A stretch of DNA of 64,000 bases from Streptomyces curacoi (GTDB taxonomy: Bacteria; Actinomycetota; Actinomycetes; Streptomycetales; Streptomycetaceae), in contig NZ_KQ947987.1 of the NCBI RefSeq assembly GCF_001513975.1, positions 593,404 to 657,403 of the forward strand, in the 5' to 3' direction. Under the pieces are notes generated by a model, which was given only the letters and a program-made list of their open reading frames with translations, was not told where the DNA came from and searched no databases. The position numbers were made by a program, and so were the translations under genes. Shown piece by piece: positions 22,751 through 30,493 of this stretch. The first letter of the stretch is position 1. Every line of letters starts with the position of its first letter.

Positions 22751-24241
22751 ATGCCCGACCTGCCGACCCCCCAGGACGCCACCGAGGCCGCGCTGTTCTC
22801 CGAGTGCTGGGACGCCGTGCTGTCGTACGCCGACCTGTGCACGGCCGGCTCCGCCGCTGCGAGCCAGCTGGCCTCGCAGGCGTTCTCGACCGGCATACGC
22901 GAGGCCCGCGACGCCGAGGCCGGGACCTTCAGGATCGCCGGCCGCCGCCCGGCCCGCCTGCCCCGAATCCCCCTGCTGCTGACCGCCGTACGCACCACGG
23001 CGGCCGCCTGGGAGGAGAGCGGGCAGGGCCACAAGCTCGACCCCGACCTGCGCCTGTGGCTCAACTCCGACAAGGCCGCCCGCTACACCGGCGCGCCGCT
23101 GCAGCGCCCGCTCGCGCTGCGCGGACTGCGCGACCTTCAGGAACCGGACGCGGCACTGCTGTGGCTGGCCGAGGTGGAGGCGCTGCCGCCGGCCGTGGTG
23201 GCCCGCCGGCTCGGCCTCGACCCGGCCACCCTCTCCGACGAACTCATCCAGGTCCGGGGCCTGTTCAGGGACCGCTGCCAGCGCAACCACCTCGACACGC
23301 CGATGGACGCGCAGTGCCGCAGCTACGCCCGCCTCCTCGACGCCGTCACCCGCTCGGCCGCCGCCGACACCCCGCCCGACCTCTCCCGCCACCTCGCCAC
23401 CTGCGTCCAGTGCGCCGAGGCCGCCGCCTGTCTGCGGCTGCACGGCGGCGGACTGCCCGGGGCCCTCGCCGGCGGCGTGATCGGCTGGGGCGGCCTCGCC
23501 TACCTGGAGCGCCGCCGCCGAGCCGCCGAGGTGCGCCTGGGCGCCGGACGCCCCGAACCGGCGGACGCGGACGCCGGCCCGCCGAACCCCGGCGCGCACA
23601 AGGCCCGCGTCGTGCGCAACGGCCTCCTCGTCGCCGCCGTCCTCGTCTCCCTGCTCGCCCTCGCGGTGTCGATGATGCCCGGCGGCTCCACCGGTGACGG
23701 CGGCACGGTGGCCGACGACCCGTCCGACCGCCAGCCGGTCGCCGGCCCCGGCTTCTCCGCACCGGTCACGGCCGCCACCCAGCGCCCCTCGAAGTCCCCG
23801 GAGCCGTCGGAGAGCTCGCCCCGGGCCGAGTCGCCCGAGCCGGAGAAGCCCCGCCAGGAACCGCACGGCACCAACTCCGCCACGGCCGGCAAGGACGATC
23901 CGGACCCGTCCACGAGCCGGCCGGCGACCTGCAGCGCCCAGTACGACCTCGTCAACGAATGGCCCGACGGCTTCCAGGCCACCGTCACCGTCACCACCGA
24001 ACGGGCCCTGGACGACTGGCGCGTCGCCTGGTCCTTCCCCGACGGCCAGCGGGTCGGCCAGATGTGGGACGCGAGCTTCGCCCAGAACGGCTCCCGGGTC
24101 ACGGCCACCGCCGCGGACTACAACCGGACCGTCGCCGAGAACGGCACCCTCTCCTTCGGCTTCATCGCCTCCTGGGAGGAGGAGAACTCGCCGGCGTACG
24201 ACTTCGCGTTGAACGGGCACAGCTGCACGCGGGCCGACTGA
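22751..24241 (+). CDS. Membrane protein: sigma-like/ZAS-like N-terminus, external cellulose-binding module
   Basis: 496 residues from ATG 22751 (CAGGAG upstream). Residues 1-190 are helical and resemble sigma-70 regions 2 and 4 (VVARRLGLDPATLSDEL looks like a helix-turn-helix). HLATCVQC near 214-221 matches the HxxxCxxC zinc motif of ZAS anti-sigma factors. One membrane helix (about 289-310) is followed by a Ser/Pro/Glu-rich linker, then roughly 105 residues with the CBM2 pattern: Cys near each end, NEWPDGFQATVTVT, W-rich strands. The layout suggests a surface sensor that binds cellulose or chitin outside and a regulator inside. Function is inferred. Confidence 0.8.
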   Translation: MPDLPTPQDATEAALFSECWDAVLSYADLCTAGSAAASQLASQAFSTGIREARDAEAGTFRIAGRRPARLPRIPLLLTAVRTTAAAWEESGQGHKLDPDLRLWLNSDKAARYTGAPLQRPLALRGLRDLQEPDAALLWLAEVEALPPAVVARRLGLDPATLSDELIQVRGLFRDRCQRNHLDTPMDAQCRSYARLLDAVTRSAAADTPPDLSRHLATCVQCAEAAACLRLHGGGLPGALAGGVIGWGGLAYLERRRRAAEVRLGAGRPEPADADAGPPNPGAHKARVVRNGLLVAAVLVSLLALAVSMMPGGSTGDGGTVADDPSDRQPVAGPGFSAPVTAATQRPSKSPEPSESSPRAESPEPEKPRQEPHGTNSATAGKDDPDPSTSRPATCSAQYDLVNEWPDGFQATVTVTTERALDDWRVAWSFPDGQRVGQMWDASFAQNGSRVTATAADYNRTVAENGTLSFGFIASWEEENSPAYDFALNGHSCTRAD

Positions 24242-24256
24242 CCCGGCCTGGCCGCC

Positions 24257-24296
24257 GGTCACGGTCCGACGTGCAGGGTCACGGTCCGACGTGCAG
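24257..24296. repeat. 20-bp tandem duplication over the CHAT gene stop codon
   Basis: GGTCACGGTCCGACGTGCAG is present twice without a gap (24257-24276, 24277-24296). The CHAT stop codon (24281-24279, minus strand) lies in the second copy, so the first copy is an extra piece beyond the gene end. Confidence 0.9.
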
Positions 24297-27200
24297 ATAG
24301 GCCGCCCACCGCAGCGGATCCGTCGGGTCCTGCACGCGCTGCGCGGCGACCGCGGCATGCAGCGCGCGGGCGGCCCCGGCGGCGTCCGGCACACCGGTGC
24401 CGGTCAGCGTGGCGTAGACCCGCGCGGCCACGTCCGCGGCCGAGCCGTCCTGCACCTCCCACATCGTCGCGATGGCATGCCGGTAGCCCGCCGCCTGCAG
24501 GGTCGAGGCGAGATGCATCGCCTCATCGGGCAGGTTCACCGCGCCGAAGGCCGTCTCGCAGGCCGACAGATAGGCCAACTCCGCCTGGGGCAGCTCCAGT
24601 TCCAGCAGCTCGGCCGCGGTGAGCCGCCCGTCGTACAGGGCGAGCGAGCTCGCCGCCGGATCCCTCTCGTCCTGCTCCGCGTGACAGGCGAAGTGCACCC
24701 AGGCGTGCTCGTGTAGAGCCTGCCGCACGGCCCCGCGGGTCGCGTCCCGCCCGAGCAGTCCGACAGCCCGCACCCCCGCCGGGAGGCCGGCCAGCAGCTG
24801 CGCGCACTCCCGCTCCACCGCCGGCAGCACGGGCAGGCCCGGCGCCTGCGGCACACCCACCACGACCAGCCCGCCGAAGGAGCCGCCGCGCGCGCCGCCC
24901 TGCCGGGCCCGACGCAGCGCGGTGAGCGTCGAGGCGTACGAGGAGACCACGCGGTCCGGCACGGAGCGGGCGCCGCCCGGGTCCGCGGCGCCGCCATGGC
25001 GCGGATACCGCCCGGCGGCGTGCAGGGGCAGCAGCGCCAGCCGCCCCGTCGGACACCACCACAGCCGGGGCGGCTCCCGGTCCGTTGCGCCGCGGATGCC
25101 GACACGGTCCAGCACGGGCTCCGCGATGCTGACCCACAGCCACTCCAGCAGGTCGTGCACGGCGTGCCGGTCCTCCTCCCGGCGCAGGAAGGGCCGCTGC
25201 GGCCGACGACGGTTCGCCAGGACGTTGAGGAACGTGAGGACCCGCCGGGTGACCGCCTCGTCCGTCAGGCCGGGCAGCTCGACCACCTCGACGGGGGCCG
25301 GGGCGCCGCGCACCACAAGGGCGTGGCAGGCGATCGGGCTGACGTTGACCACGACGACCGGCCCGCCGTCCGCCGCCGTGCGCAGGTCCTCGTACGGGAC
25401 GGGCGCGAGGAACCGCTCGAAGCCGTCCAGCCCGCGTGCTTCGGCGAGCAGTTCGTCCCACTCGCGGCACAGCACGGCCCGCTCCCGTGCCACCCGCTCC
25501 CGCGCGAGGGGAGACACCAGGACGGCGTCGGACATCTCCGCCGGATCGGCGTCCGCCGCCAGCCGGCCGGTGTCGAGGCGCTCGCGCACCCGGCGCATGC
25601 GGTCCGCCAGCGCCGGGGCCCGTTCGGCGAGCCGTGACAGGTCGCTTCGTGTGCGCAGGAGCTGGTTGTGGACGACCGTCCGGCCCTGTTCGAGCAGTTC
25701 CAGCGCCCGCTCGGGCGCCCCGGCCAGGATGTGGCAGGCGGCGGCCGTGGAGGCGATCCCGGACCAGTCGGTCAGATGCCGTTCACGCGCCGTTCTGGGC
25801 AGCCCGTGCCAGGCCAGCTCGGGCAGCAGGAGCAGCGCACGGTCGTATCCGTCGGTGGCCAGGGCGAGGTCGCCGAGTTCGACGCCGGCCCGGCCCCAGT
25901 CGGAGCGGCATTCCATACGGAGTTGCTGGGTGGCGTAGGGCATCGCGTCGGCCCGGCGCCAGCACTCGACGGCCTCGTGCAGGTCGGCCCGGTCGCCGGT
26001 GTGCTGGTAGCGCCGCCGCAGCAGATCGCCGAGCCGCCGCCAGGCCCGGGGCTGGAAGACGTCGTCCGCACGCGCCGTCGCCACGGCCTGCCGGGCGAGG
26101 GCCACGGGGCGGTCCAGCGCGTCCCGCTGCCTGCCGTGACCGGCGGCCAGGGCCACGGCCAGACCGCCGAGGAGCGAGCCGTACGCATGGTGGGCGGGGG
26201 CGGTGGCGGCCACCGCCCGCTCGGCGGTCTCGATCGCCTCCTCGACGTCCGCGCGGTTTCCGGTCTGCTCGAAGCGGAGCAGGAGTATGCGGCTGAGCAG
26301 GGACAGGAACTCTCCGAAGCGCTCGTGGCTGCGCGGGACCGTCCTCGTGGCCTCCCGCTTCCACTTCACGGCCTCGTCGAGGACCGCCGGATCGAAGGTG
26401 TTGTCGTACCGCTCCTTCAACGCGTCGGCGAGATCCCCCATGGCCACGGCGCGGTCGCTGTCGGGGGAGGCGGCCGGCTGCACGTCGAGCGCCCTGGTCA
26501 GCAGGCGCACCGCACGGTCCAGGTCCGCCTGCTCGAACGTGCGGCGGTACCGGAGCAGATAGCTCCGCGCGAGGCTCTGCAGGGCGATCGGATCCTCCGC
26601 CGTGGCGGATACGGCCTGGGCCCCCAGCCGGATCGCCTCCTGAAGGTCCTCGGCCGCGTCCAGCCGTTCGTAGCGGATCCGGTACGCGTTGGCGTGCTCG
26701 GCGAGCCGGCGCCCCCGGGCGCGGTCGGTCGGAGCCGTCGCGTCCAGGGCCTGCCGGCCGTGGGCGATCGCGCTCTCCAGGTCCGCGAGTTCACCGGTGC
26801 GTTCGTGCTTCCAGAGCAGCGCCCAGGCCAGCTGCGCCCGCGCCTTCGCGCGCTGTGCCTCGGGCGCGGTGGCCAGCAGGGAGCGCAGCAGCCGGAGGGG
26901 GGAGTCGAGGTCCGCCGGGTCGCCCAGCCGGTCGTAACGGGCGCTGAGCCGATGGGTCAGCGACGCCGCGAAGTCGAGCCGGTCGGGGTCGTCGGGCCAG
27001 GCGCTCTCCACCGCCTCCCGGGCACGGTCGCACGCCTCCTGGAGGTCGGCGAGGTCGTAGGTGTGCTCGTACCGGAGGTACAGGGCGAACGCCAGATGAT
27101 GGAGGCGGCGCGCCCGGGCGTGGCTGTCGACCGGCGTCGCGTCCACCGCCTCGCGGCCCGCCGACACGGCCCGCTCCAGATCGGGCCGCCGGCCGGTGCG

Positions 27201-27857
27201 CTGGTAGCGCGTGGTCAGCAAGGTCGACAACAGCATGAGGCGCCGGGACAGTTCGGGGTTTTCCTCCGCGGTGTACGTGATCGACGCCTCCCGCAGCCGG
27301 ATCGCCTCGTCGAGGTCGGCGGTTCGGCCGCCGAGCTCGAAGCGGTGGAACAGCGCGGTGGAGAGGTGGGACAGGGGCAGCCCGGGTATGTCGGGCCCGC
27401 CCAGGGCCAGTCCGACCGCCACCCGGTAGTGGCTCACCGCCTCGTCCAGGGCCGCGGCGTCCGGGTGCCCGGTGCCGATGGTCCGCTCGTACTCCCTGAT
27501 CAGCCGGAGCGCCTTCTGATGGGCCTCGTAGGCACGCCGGCCGGCCTCCTCGACGGCCTCGTGGAACGTCTCCGGCACATCGGCGGGCAGCAGCCGGGCC
27601 CGTAACAGCAGCAGCCGCAGCGCCTCGCCGTAGTCCGCGTATCCGTTGTCCCCCGGCCGGACCTGGTGCCGGGTCATGTGGAACGTGACCAGGGCGTCCA
27701 GGGCCTCGATGTCGACGGCGCCGTCGTTCCGCACCATCAGCGACCTGAGCCGGGCGGCCTCGGGCAGGGCCGTGTCCTCGAACAGCGCGGACGTGTCACC
27801 TTCGTCCCGGTGTCGCGCCACACGGTCCAGCAACACGGTGATGAGGGAATGAGGCAC
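24279..27857 (-). CDS. TPR-CHAT caspase-like protease
   Basis: 1192 residues from a GTG at 27857. Residues ~130-750 are about ten tandem TPR-like units near 48 residues long, with a recurring RYxRTGxxxDLxxAV pattern, expected to sense a partner or ligand. The C-terminal ~330 residues are a CHAT domain, a caspase/separase relative: catalytic His1059 in HFACHAE and Cys1100 in YLSACETA, with the typical LxxAGYRHAIATMWEV after it. It is divergent from two small genes, 67 bases away, that encode a cysteine-rich protein and a membrane protein. CHAT proteases elsewhere cleave a partner such as gasdermin or Csx30 to trigger defence; here target and trigger are unknown. Confidence 0.92.
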   Translation of the reverse strand: MPHSLITVLLDRVARHRDEGDTSALFEDTALPEAARLRSLMVRNDGAVDIEALDALVTFHMTRHQVRPGDNGYADYGEALRLLLLRARLLPADVPETFHEAVEEAGRRAYEAHQKALRLIREYERTIGTGHPDAAALDEAVSHYRVAVGLALGGPDIPGLPLSHLSTALFHRFELGGRTADLDEAIRLREASITYTAEENPELSRRLMLLSTLLTTRYQRTGRRPDLERAVSAGREAVDATPVDSHARARRLHHLAFALYLRYEHTYDLADLQEACDRAREAVESAWPDDPDRLDFAASLTHRLSARYDRLGDPADLDSPLRLLRSLLATAPEAQRAKARAQLAWALLWKHERTGELADLESAIAHGRQALDATAPTDRARGRRLAEHANAYRIRYERLDAAEDLQEAIRLGAQAVSATAEDPIALQSLARSYLLRYRRTFEQADLDRAVRLLTRALDVQPAASPDSDRAVAMGDLADALKERYDNTFDPAVLDEAVKWKREATRTVPRSHERFGEFLSLLSRILLLRFEQTGNRADVEEAIETAERAVAATAPAHHAYGSLLGGLAVALAAGHGRQRDALDRPVALARQAVATARADDVFQPRAWRRLGDLLRRRYQHTGDRADLHEAVECWRRADAMPYATQQLRMECRSDWGRAGVELGDLALATDGYDRALLLLPELAWHGLPRTARERHLTDWSGIASTAAACHILAGAPERALELLEQGRTVVHNQLLRTRSDLSRLAERAPALADRMRRVRERLDTGRLAADADPAEMSDAVLVSPLARERVARERAVLCREWDELLAEARGLDGFERFLAPVPYEDLRTAADGGPVVVVNVSPIACHALVVRGAPAPVEVVELPGLTDEAVTRRVLTFLNVLANRRRPQRPFLRREEDRHAVHDLLEWLWVSIAEPVLDRVGIRGATDREPPRLWWCPTGRLALLPLHAAGRYPRHGGAADPGGARSVPDRVVSSYASTLTALRRARQGGARGGSFGGLVVVGVPQAPGLPVLPAVERECAQLLAGLPAGVRAVGLLGRDATRGAVRQALHEHAWVHFACHAEQDERDPAASSLALYDGRLTAAELLELELPQAELAYLSACETAFGAVNLPDEAMHLASTLQAAGYRHAIATMWEVQDGSAADVAARVYATLTGTGVPDAAGAARALHAAVAAQRVQDPTDPLRWAAYLHVGP

Positions 27858-27924
27858 CGTGTCACTCTAGTGGCGCAACTCACGGCAACGGCAGGGCAGT
27901 ACGGCAGAGGGGAACGACCGGACC

Positions 27925-28320
27925 ATGGCCGCACCGGAACACCGAACCGGCGAACACTGGGAACACACCTCGGAGTTCGGCTGGACCAGCAAGGCCTACG
28001 ACCTGCTGGAGCAGGACCTGCTGCGGGCCGAGGTCGCCGTCGTCGACGGCGTGCTGACCACCCGGGTGTGGGGATGCTGCCCGCGCTGCGCCGGGCGGCT
28101 CGACGACCGGCAGGTCCCCACCTCCGTCGGCGACTTCACCGGCCCTCCACGGAGCGCGGACGCGGACGCCGACGAGCTTCTGGCGCCCGTCGTGGTGGTC
28201 GACGTCACCTGCGGGTGCGGTGCGGTGCACCTCAACGCCCCGGAGGGCACGACCGGGTGCGGGGTCAGCTTCCGTGTGGAGCTCGTGGCCGACAGCGCCT
28301 CGGTGCCGGGAACACCGTGA
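27925..28320 (+). CDS. Small cysteine-rich protein beside the CHAT protease
   Basis: 131 residues, ATG 27925 with AGAGGGGA upstream. I do not recognise a family. Two cysteine clusters, CCPRC and CGCG with a later Cys (TGCG), look like a zinc-ribbon fold; hydrophobic VVVVDV lies just before the second cluster. It is divergent from the TPR-CHAT gene and overlaps the following membrane protein gene by four bases (GTGA), so the pair is co-translated. It could be an adaptor or regulator for the protease or membrane protein; this is inference from gene order only. Confidence 0.75.
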   Translation: MAAPEHRTGEHWEHTSEFGWTSKAYDLLEQDLLRAEVAVVDGVLTTRVWGCCPRCAGRLDDRQVPTSVGDFTGPPRSADADADELLAPVVVVDVTCGCGAVHLNAPEGTTGCGVSFRVELVADSASVPGTP

Positions 28321-28970
28321 CCGGGTACCGGCCGCGGCGGCCGACCAGCGCCCCCTCGGCCTTCGACCTCGCCGAGCGGGACGCCTTCCGCGCGATGTCG
28401 GCCGAGTCCCTGGACGCCGTGCGGGCCGGCGCCGAGACCTGGCGCAACGGTCTGACCGCCTTCATCACCCTGGTCACCACCGGTGTGGTCATCAAGGGAC
28501 GGGACACCACCAGCGCCCTGTCCGACGGCTGGAAGACGGCGCTCACCCTCCTCATCGGCGGCGGCCTGCTCGCCGCGCTCACAGGGCTCTGGCAGGCGCT
28601 GGCGGCGCAGGCCGGCACCCGCCCCCGGGCGACCACTCTGAGCGCCGTGCACGAGCGCCACGGATCGATCGCGGCCTACAAGGTCGCCCTGGCCGCCGCC
28701 GCGGCACGCCGGCTCAGGCGCGCCCAGTACCTGGTCGCCCTCGCGCTGGCCCTGCTGCTCGCGGGCATCGTCGTCACCTGGTGGGCGCCGGCCGAGACAG
28801 GCAAGGAGAAGCCGGTCTACCTGAAGGTGACCCACCCCGGCGGACCCAGCTGCGGAGTACTGCGCTCCGCCGACGGCGGCAAGCTCCGGCTGCAGAGCCC
28901 GGGACGGCACGACCCCGTCGTGGTGCCGCTGAGCGGCATCGCCAACATGAGCGTGGTCAAGAGCTGCTGA
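28317..28970 (+). CDS. Membrane protein of the CHAT module
   Basis: 217 residues from a GTG at 28317 overlapping the upstream stop. A cytosolic N-tail (~40 residues) precedes a hairpin of two helices (LTAFITLVTTGVVIKG and LLIGGGLLAALTGLWQAL); a central cytosolic helical loop (~60 residues) follows, then a third helix (YLVALALALLLAGIVVTWWA). The last ~65 residues form a small soluble domain with two Cys (GPSCGVLRS and the C-terminal KSC), probably on the other face of the membrane. No known family recognised. As membrane partner of a caspase-like protease it is a candidate cleavage target or effector. Confidence 0.75.
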   Translation: MTGYRPRRPTSAPSAFDLAERDAFRAMSAESLDAVRAGAETWRNGLTAFITLVTTGVVIKGRDTTSALSDGWKTALTLLIGGGLLAALTGLWQALAAQAGTRPRATTLSAVHERHGSIAAYKVALAAAAARRLRRAQYLVALALALLLAGIVVTWWAPAETGKEKPVYLKVTHPGGPSCGVLRSADGGKLRLQSPGRHDPVVVPLSGIANMSVVKSC

Positions 28971-28981
28971 ACGAGTCCGGG

Positions 28982-29024
28982 GATCCCCCCGAGACGAGCC
29001 CTCCGATCCCCCCGAGACGAGCCC
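28982..29024. repeat. 20-bp direct repeat after the CHAT module
   Basis: GATCCCCCCGAGACGAGCCC occurs at 28982-29001 and again at 29005-29024, three bases apart, just past the membrane protein stop. Together with the duplication at 24257-24296 it means short duplications lie at both outer ends of the CHAT module. Confidence 0.9.
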
Positions 29025-29035
29025 CCGTAAAACCA

Positions 29036-29066
29036 TTGGCGGGGTGCGGCCGACCGGTACTAGAGT
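29036..29066 (+). promoter_or_regulatory. Promoter upstream of the leader ORF and rsgA
   Basis: TTGGCG (29036-29041) and TAGAGT (29061-29066) with a 19-base spacer (18 if the -35 is read as TGGCGG). A hairpin with perfect 8-base arms, CAGCGGCC-GGT-GGCCGCTG (29081-29099), lies in the transcribed leader. Confidence 0.5.
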
Positions 29067-29133
29067 CACGGGCGTTCCCGCAGCGGCCGGTGGCCGCTGG
29101 TGCCGAGTGTGCAAGGTGAGGAGGTGTCGACCG

Positions 29134-29202
29134 ATGGCTGTCATTGCGATGAGCGCTGCCCGCATCCAGTTCATCAAGTCCACCTCCGTGGCCACCGGCT
29201 GA
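29134..29202 (+). CDS. 22-residue leader ORF upstream of rsgA
   Basis: ATG at 29134 with a strong AGGAGG ribosome site (29119-29124) opens a frame of 22 codons, MAVIAMSAARIQFIKSTSVA then TG, ending TGA at 29202. It is 65 bases before the rsgA start. The good ribosome site and promoter argue that it is translated; no hydrophobic or metal-binding pattern is evident. It may be a regulatory leader or a small protein of its own. Confidence 0.5.
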   Translation: MAVIAMSAARIQFIKSTSVATG

Positions 29203-29267
29203 TCACACCTCATCTCTCCGCGTCCTGCGTACGCGGCTGCCGGGGCCACCCTCTGAAGGGTCACCCG

Positions 29268-30398
29268 TTGACTTCCACCTCTGTTTTCTCCGCGTTGGCT
29301 CCCTACGGCTGGGACTCGGCCTGGGCCGACGCGTTCACCCCGTACGACGCCGAGGGGCTGCTGCCCGGACGCGTCGTGCGGGTCGACCGCGGGCAGTGCG
29401 ACGTCGTCACCGCCGAGGGTGTCGTACGGGCCGACACGGCCTTCGTCACCCCGCACGATCCGATGCGGGTCGTGTGCACCGGCGACTGGGTCGCCGTCGA
29501 GCCCGCGGGCAACCCGCGCTACGTACGGACGTATCTGCCGCGCCGTACCGCCTTCGTGCGCTCCACCTCCTCCAAGCGGTCCGAGGGGCAGATCCTCGCC
29601 GCCAACGTCGACCACGCCATCGTCGCCGTGTCGCTGGCCGTCGAACTCGACCTCGGCCGCATCGAGCGGTTCCTCGCGCTGGCGTGGGAGAGCGGGGCGC
29701 AGCCTCTGGTCGTGCTCACCAAGGCCGACCTCGTGCCGGACGCGGTGACCCTCTCGCATCTCGTGCAGGACGTGGAGACGACGGCGCCTGGGGTGCCGGT
29801 GCTGCCGGTCAGCGCCATGGACGGTGGGGGTACCTCCCTGCTCGAGCGAAGCCGAGAGCTCGGGGGAGGGCTCGATGTCCTCGTCGCGGTCGTCTCCGGC
29901 GGTACGTCCGTGCTGCTCGGACAGTCCGGCGCGGGCAAGTCGACGCTCGCGAACGCGCTGCTCGGCGAGGACGTCATGGAGGTCCAGGCCGCGCGTGACG
30001 TCGACGGCAAGGGCCGCCACACGACCACCACGCGCAACCTCCTCGCCCTGCCGGGCGGCGGCGTGCTCATCGACACGCCGGGGCTGCGCGGCGTCGGGCT
30101 CTGGGACGCCGAGACCGGGGTCGGCCAGGTCTTCGCGGAGATCGAGGAACTGGCCGGGCGCTGCCGCTTCCACGACTGCGCGCACGAGAGCGAGCCGGGG
30201 TGCGCGGTGCTGGCCGCGATCGACGCCGGGTCGCTGCCGCAGCGCCGACTGGAGAGCTACCGCAAGCTGATGCGGGAGAACCAGCGGATCGTGGCGAAGA
30301 CGGACGCGCGGCTGCGGGCCGAGATCAAGCGGGACTGGAAGCGGAAGGGGGCGGAAGGGCGCGCGGCCATGGAGGCGAAGCGGAGCCGTTGGCAGTGA
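29268..30398 (+). CDS. rsgA: Ribosome small subunit GTPase RsgA
   Basis: 376 residues from a TTG at 29268 (GAAGGG seven bases upstream). An OB-fold domain (about 30-100) is followed by a circularly permuted GTPase: G4 TKADL and G5 SAM come before G1 GQSGAGKST and G3 DTPGLRG. A zinc site C-x5-H-x1-C-like (CRFHDCAHESEPGC) follows. It acts in late maturation of the 30S subunit. Between the G5 region and G1 an extra GGTSLLERSRELGGG is encoded by a palindromic repeat (29826-29870) inserted in frame. Confidence 0.95.
   Translation: MTSTSVFSALAPYGWDSAWADAFTPYDAEGLLPGRVVRVDRGQCDVVTAEGVVRADTAFVTPHDPMRVVCTGDWVAVEPAGNPRYVRTYLPRRTAFVRSTSSKRSEGQILAANVDHAIVAVSLAVELDLGRIERFLALAWESGAQPLVVLTKADLVPDAVTLSHLVQDVETTAPGVPVLPVSAMDGGGTSLLERSRELGGGLDVLVAVVSGGTSVLLGQSGAGKSTLANALLGEDVMEVQAARDVDGKGRHTTTTRNLLALPGGGVLIDTPGLRGVGLWDAETGVGQVFAEIEELAGRCRFHDCAHESEPGCAVLAAIDAGSLPQRRLESYRKLMRENQRIVAKTDARLRAEIKRDWKRKGAEGRAAMEAKRSRWQ
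29826..29870 (+). repeat. Streptomyces palindromic repeat inserted in frame in rsgA
   Basis: GGGGGTACCTCCCTGCTCGA continues through GCGAAGCCGAGAGCTCGG to GGGAGGG. I recognise this imperfect palindrome (CCTCCC...GGGAGG with GCTCGAGCGAAGCCGAGAGC in the middle) as a repeat common between genes in Streptomyces. Here it lies inside a coding gene and preserves the frame. Confidence 0.65.
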
Positions 30399-30424
30399 CG
30401 GATCCGGTGCTCCCGCCGCCGTCC

Positions 30425-30443
30425 CCGGGGGCTGCGCCCCCGG
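30425..30443 (+). terminator. Hairpin after rsgA
   Basis: CCGGGGGC-TGC-GCCCCCGG, perfect 8-base arms, 27 bases past the rsgA stop, followed by a C run; a frequent Streptomyces terminator form. Confidence 0.7.
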
Positions 30444-30493
30444 ACCCCCCTTCGGCCTGAACCGCCTCACGGGTCGGCGGGTAGGTCAACGCC

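Noticed and set aside
24279..28970. CHAT module as a classical gasdermin system
   Set aside because: Neither small protein resembles a gasdermin: one is a short cysteine-rich protein and the other has three membrane helices.
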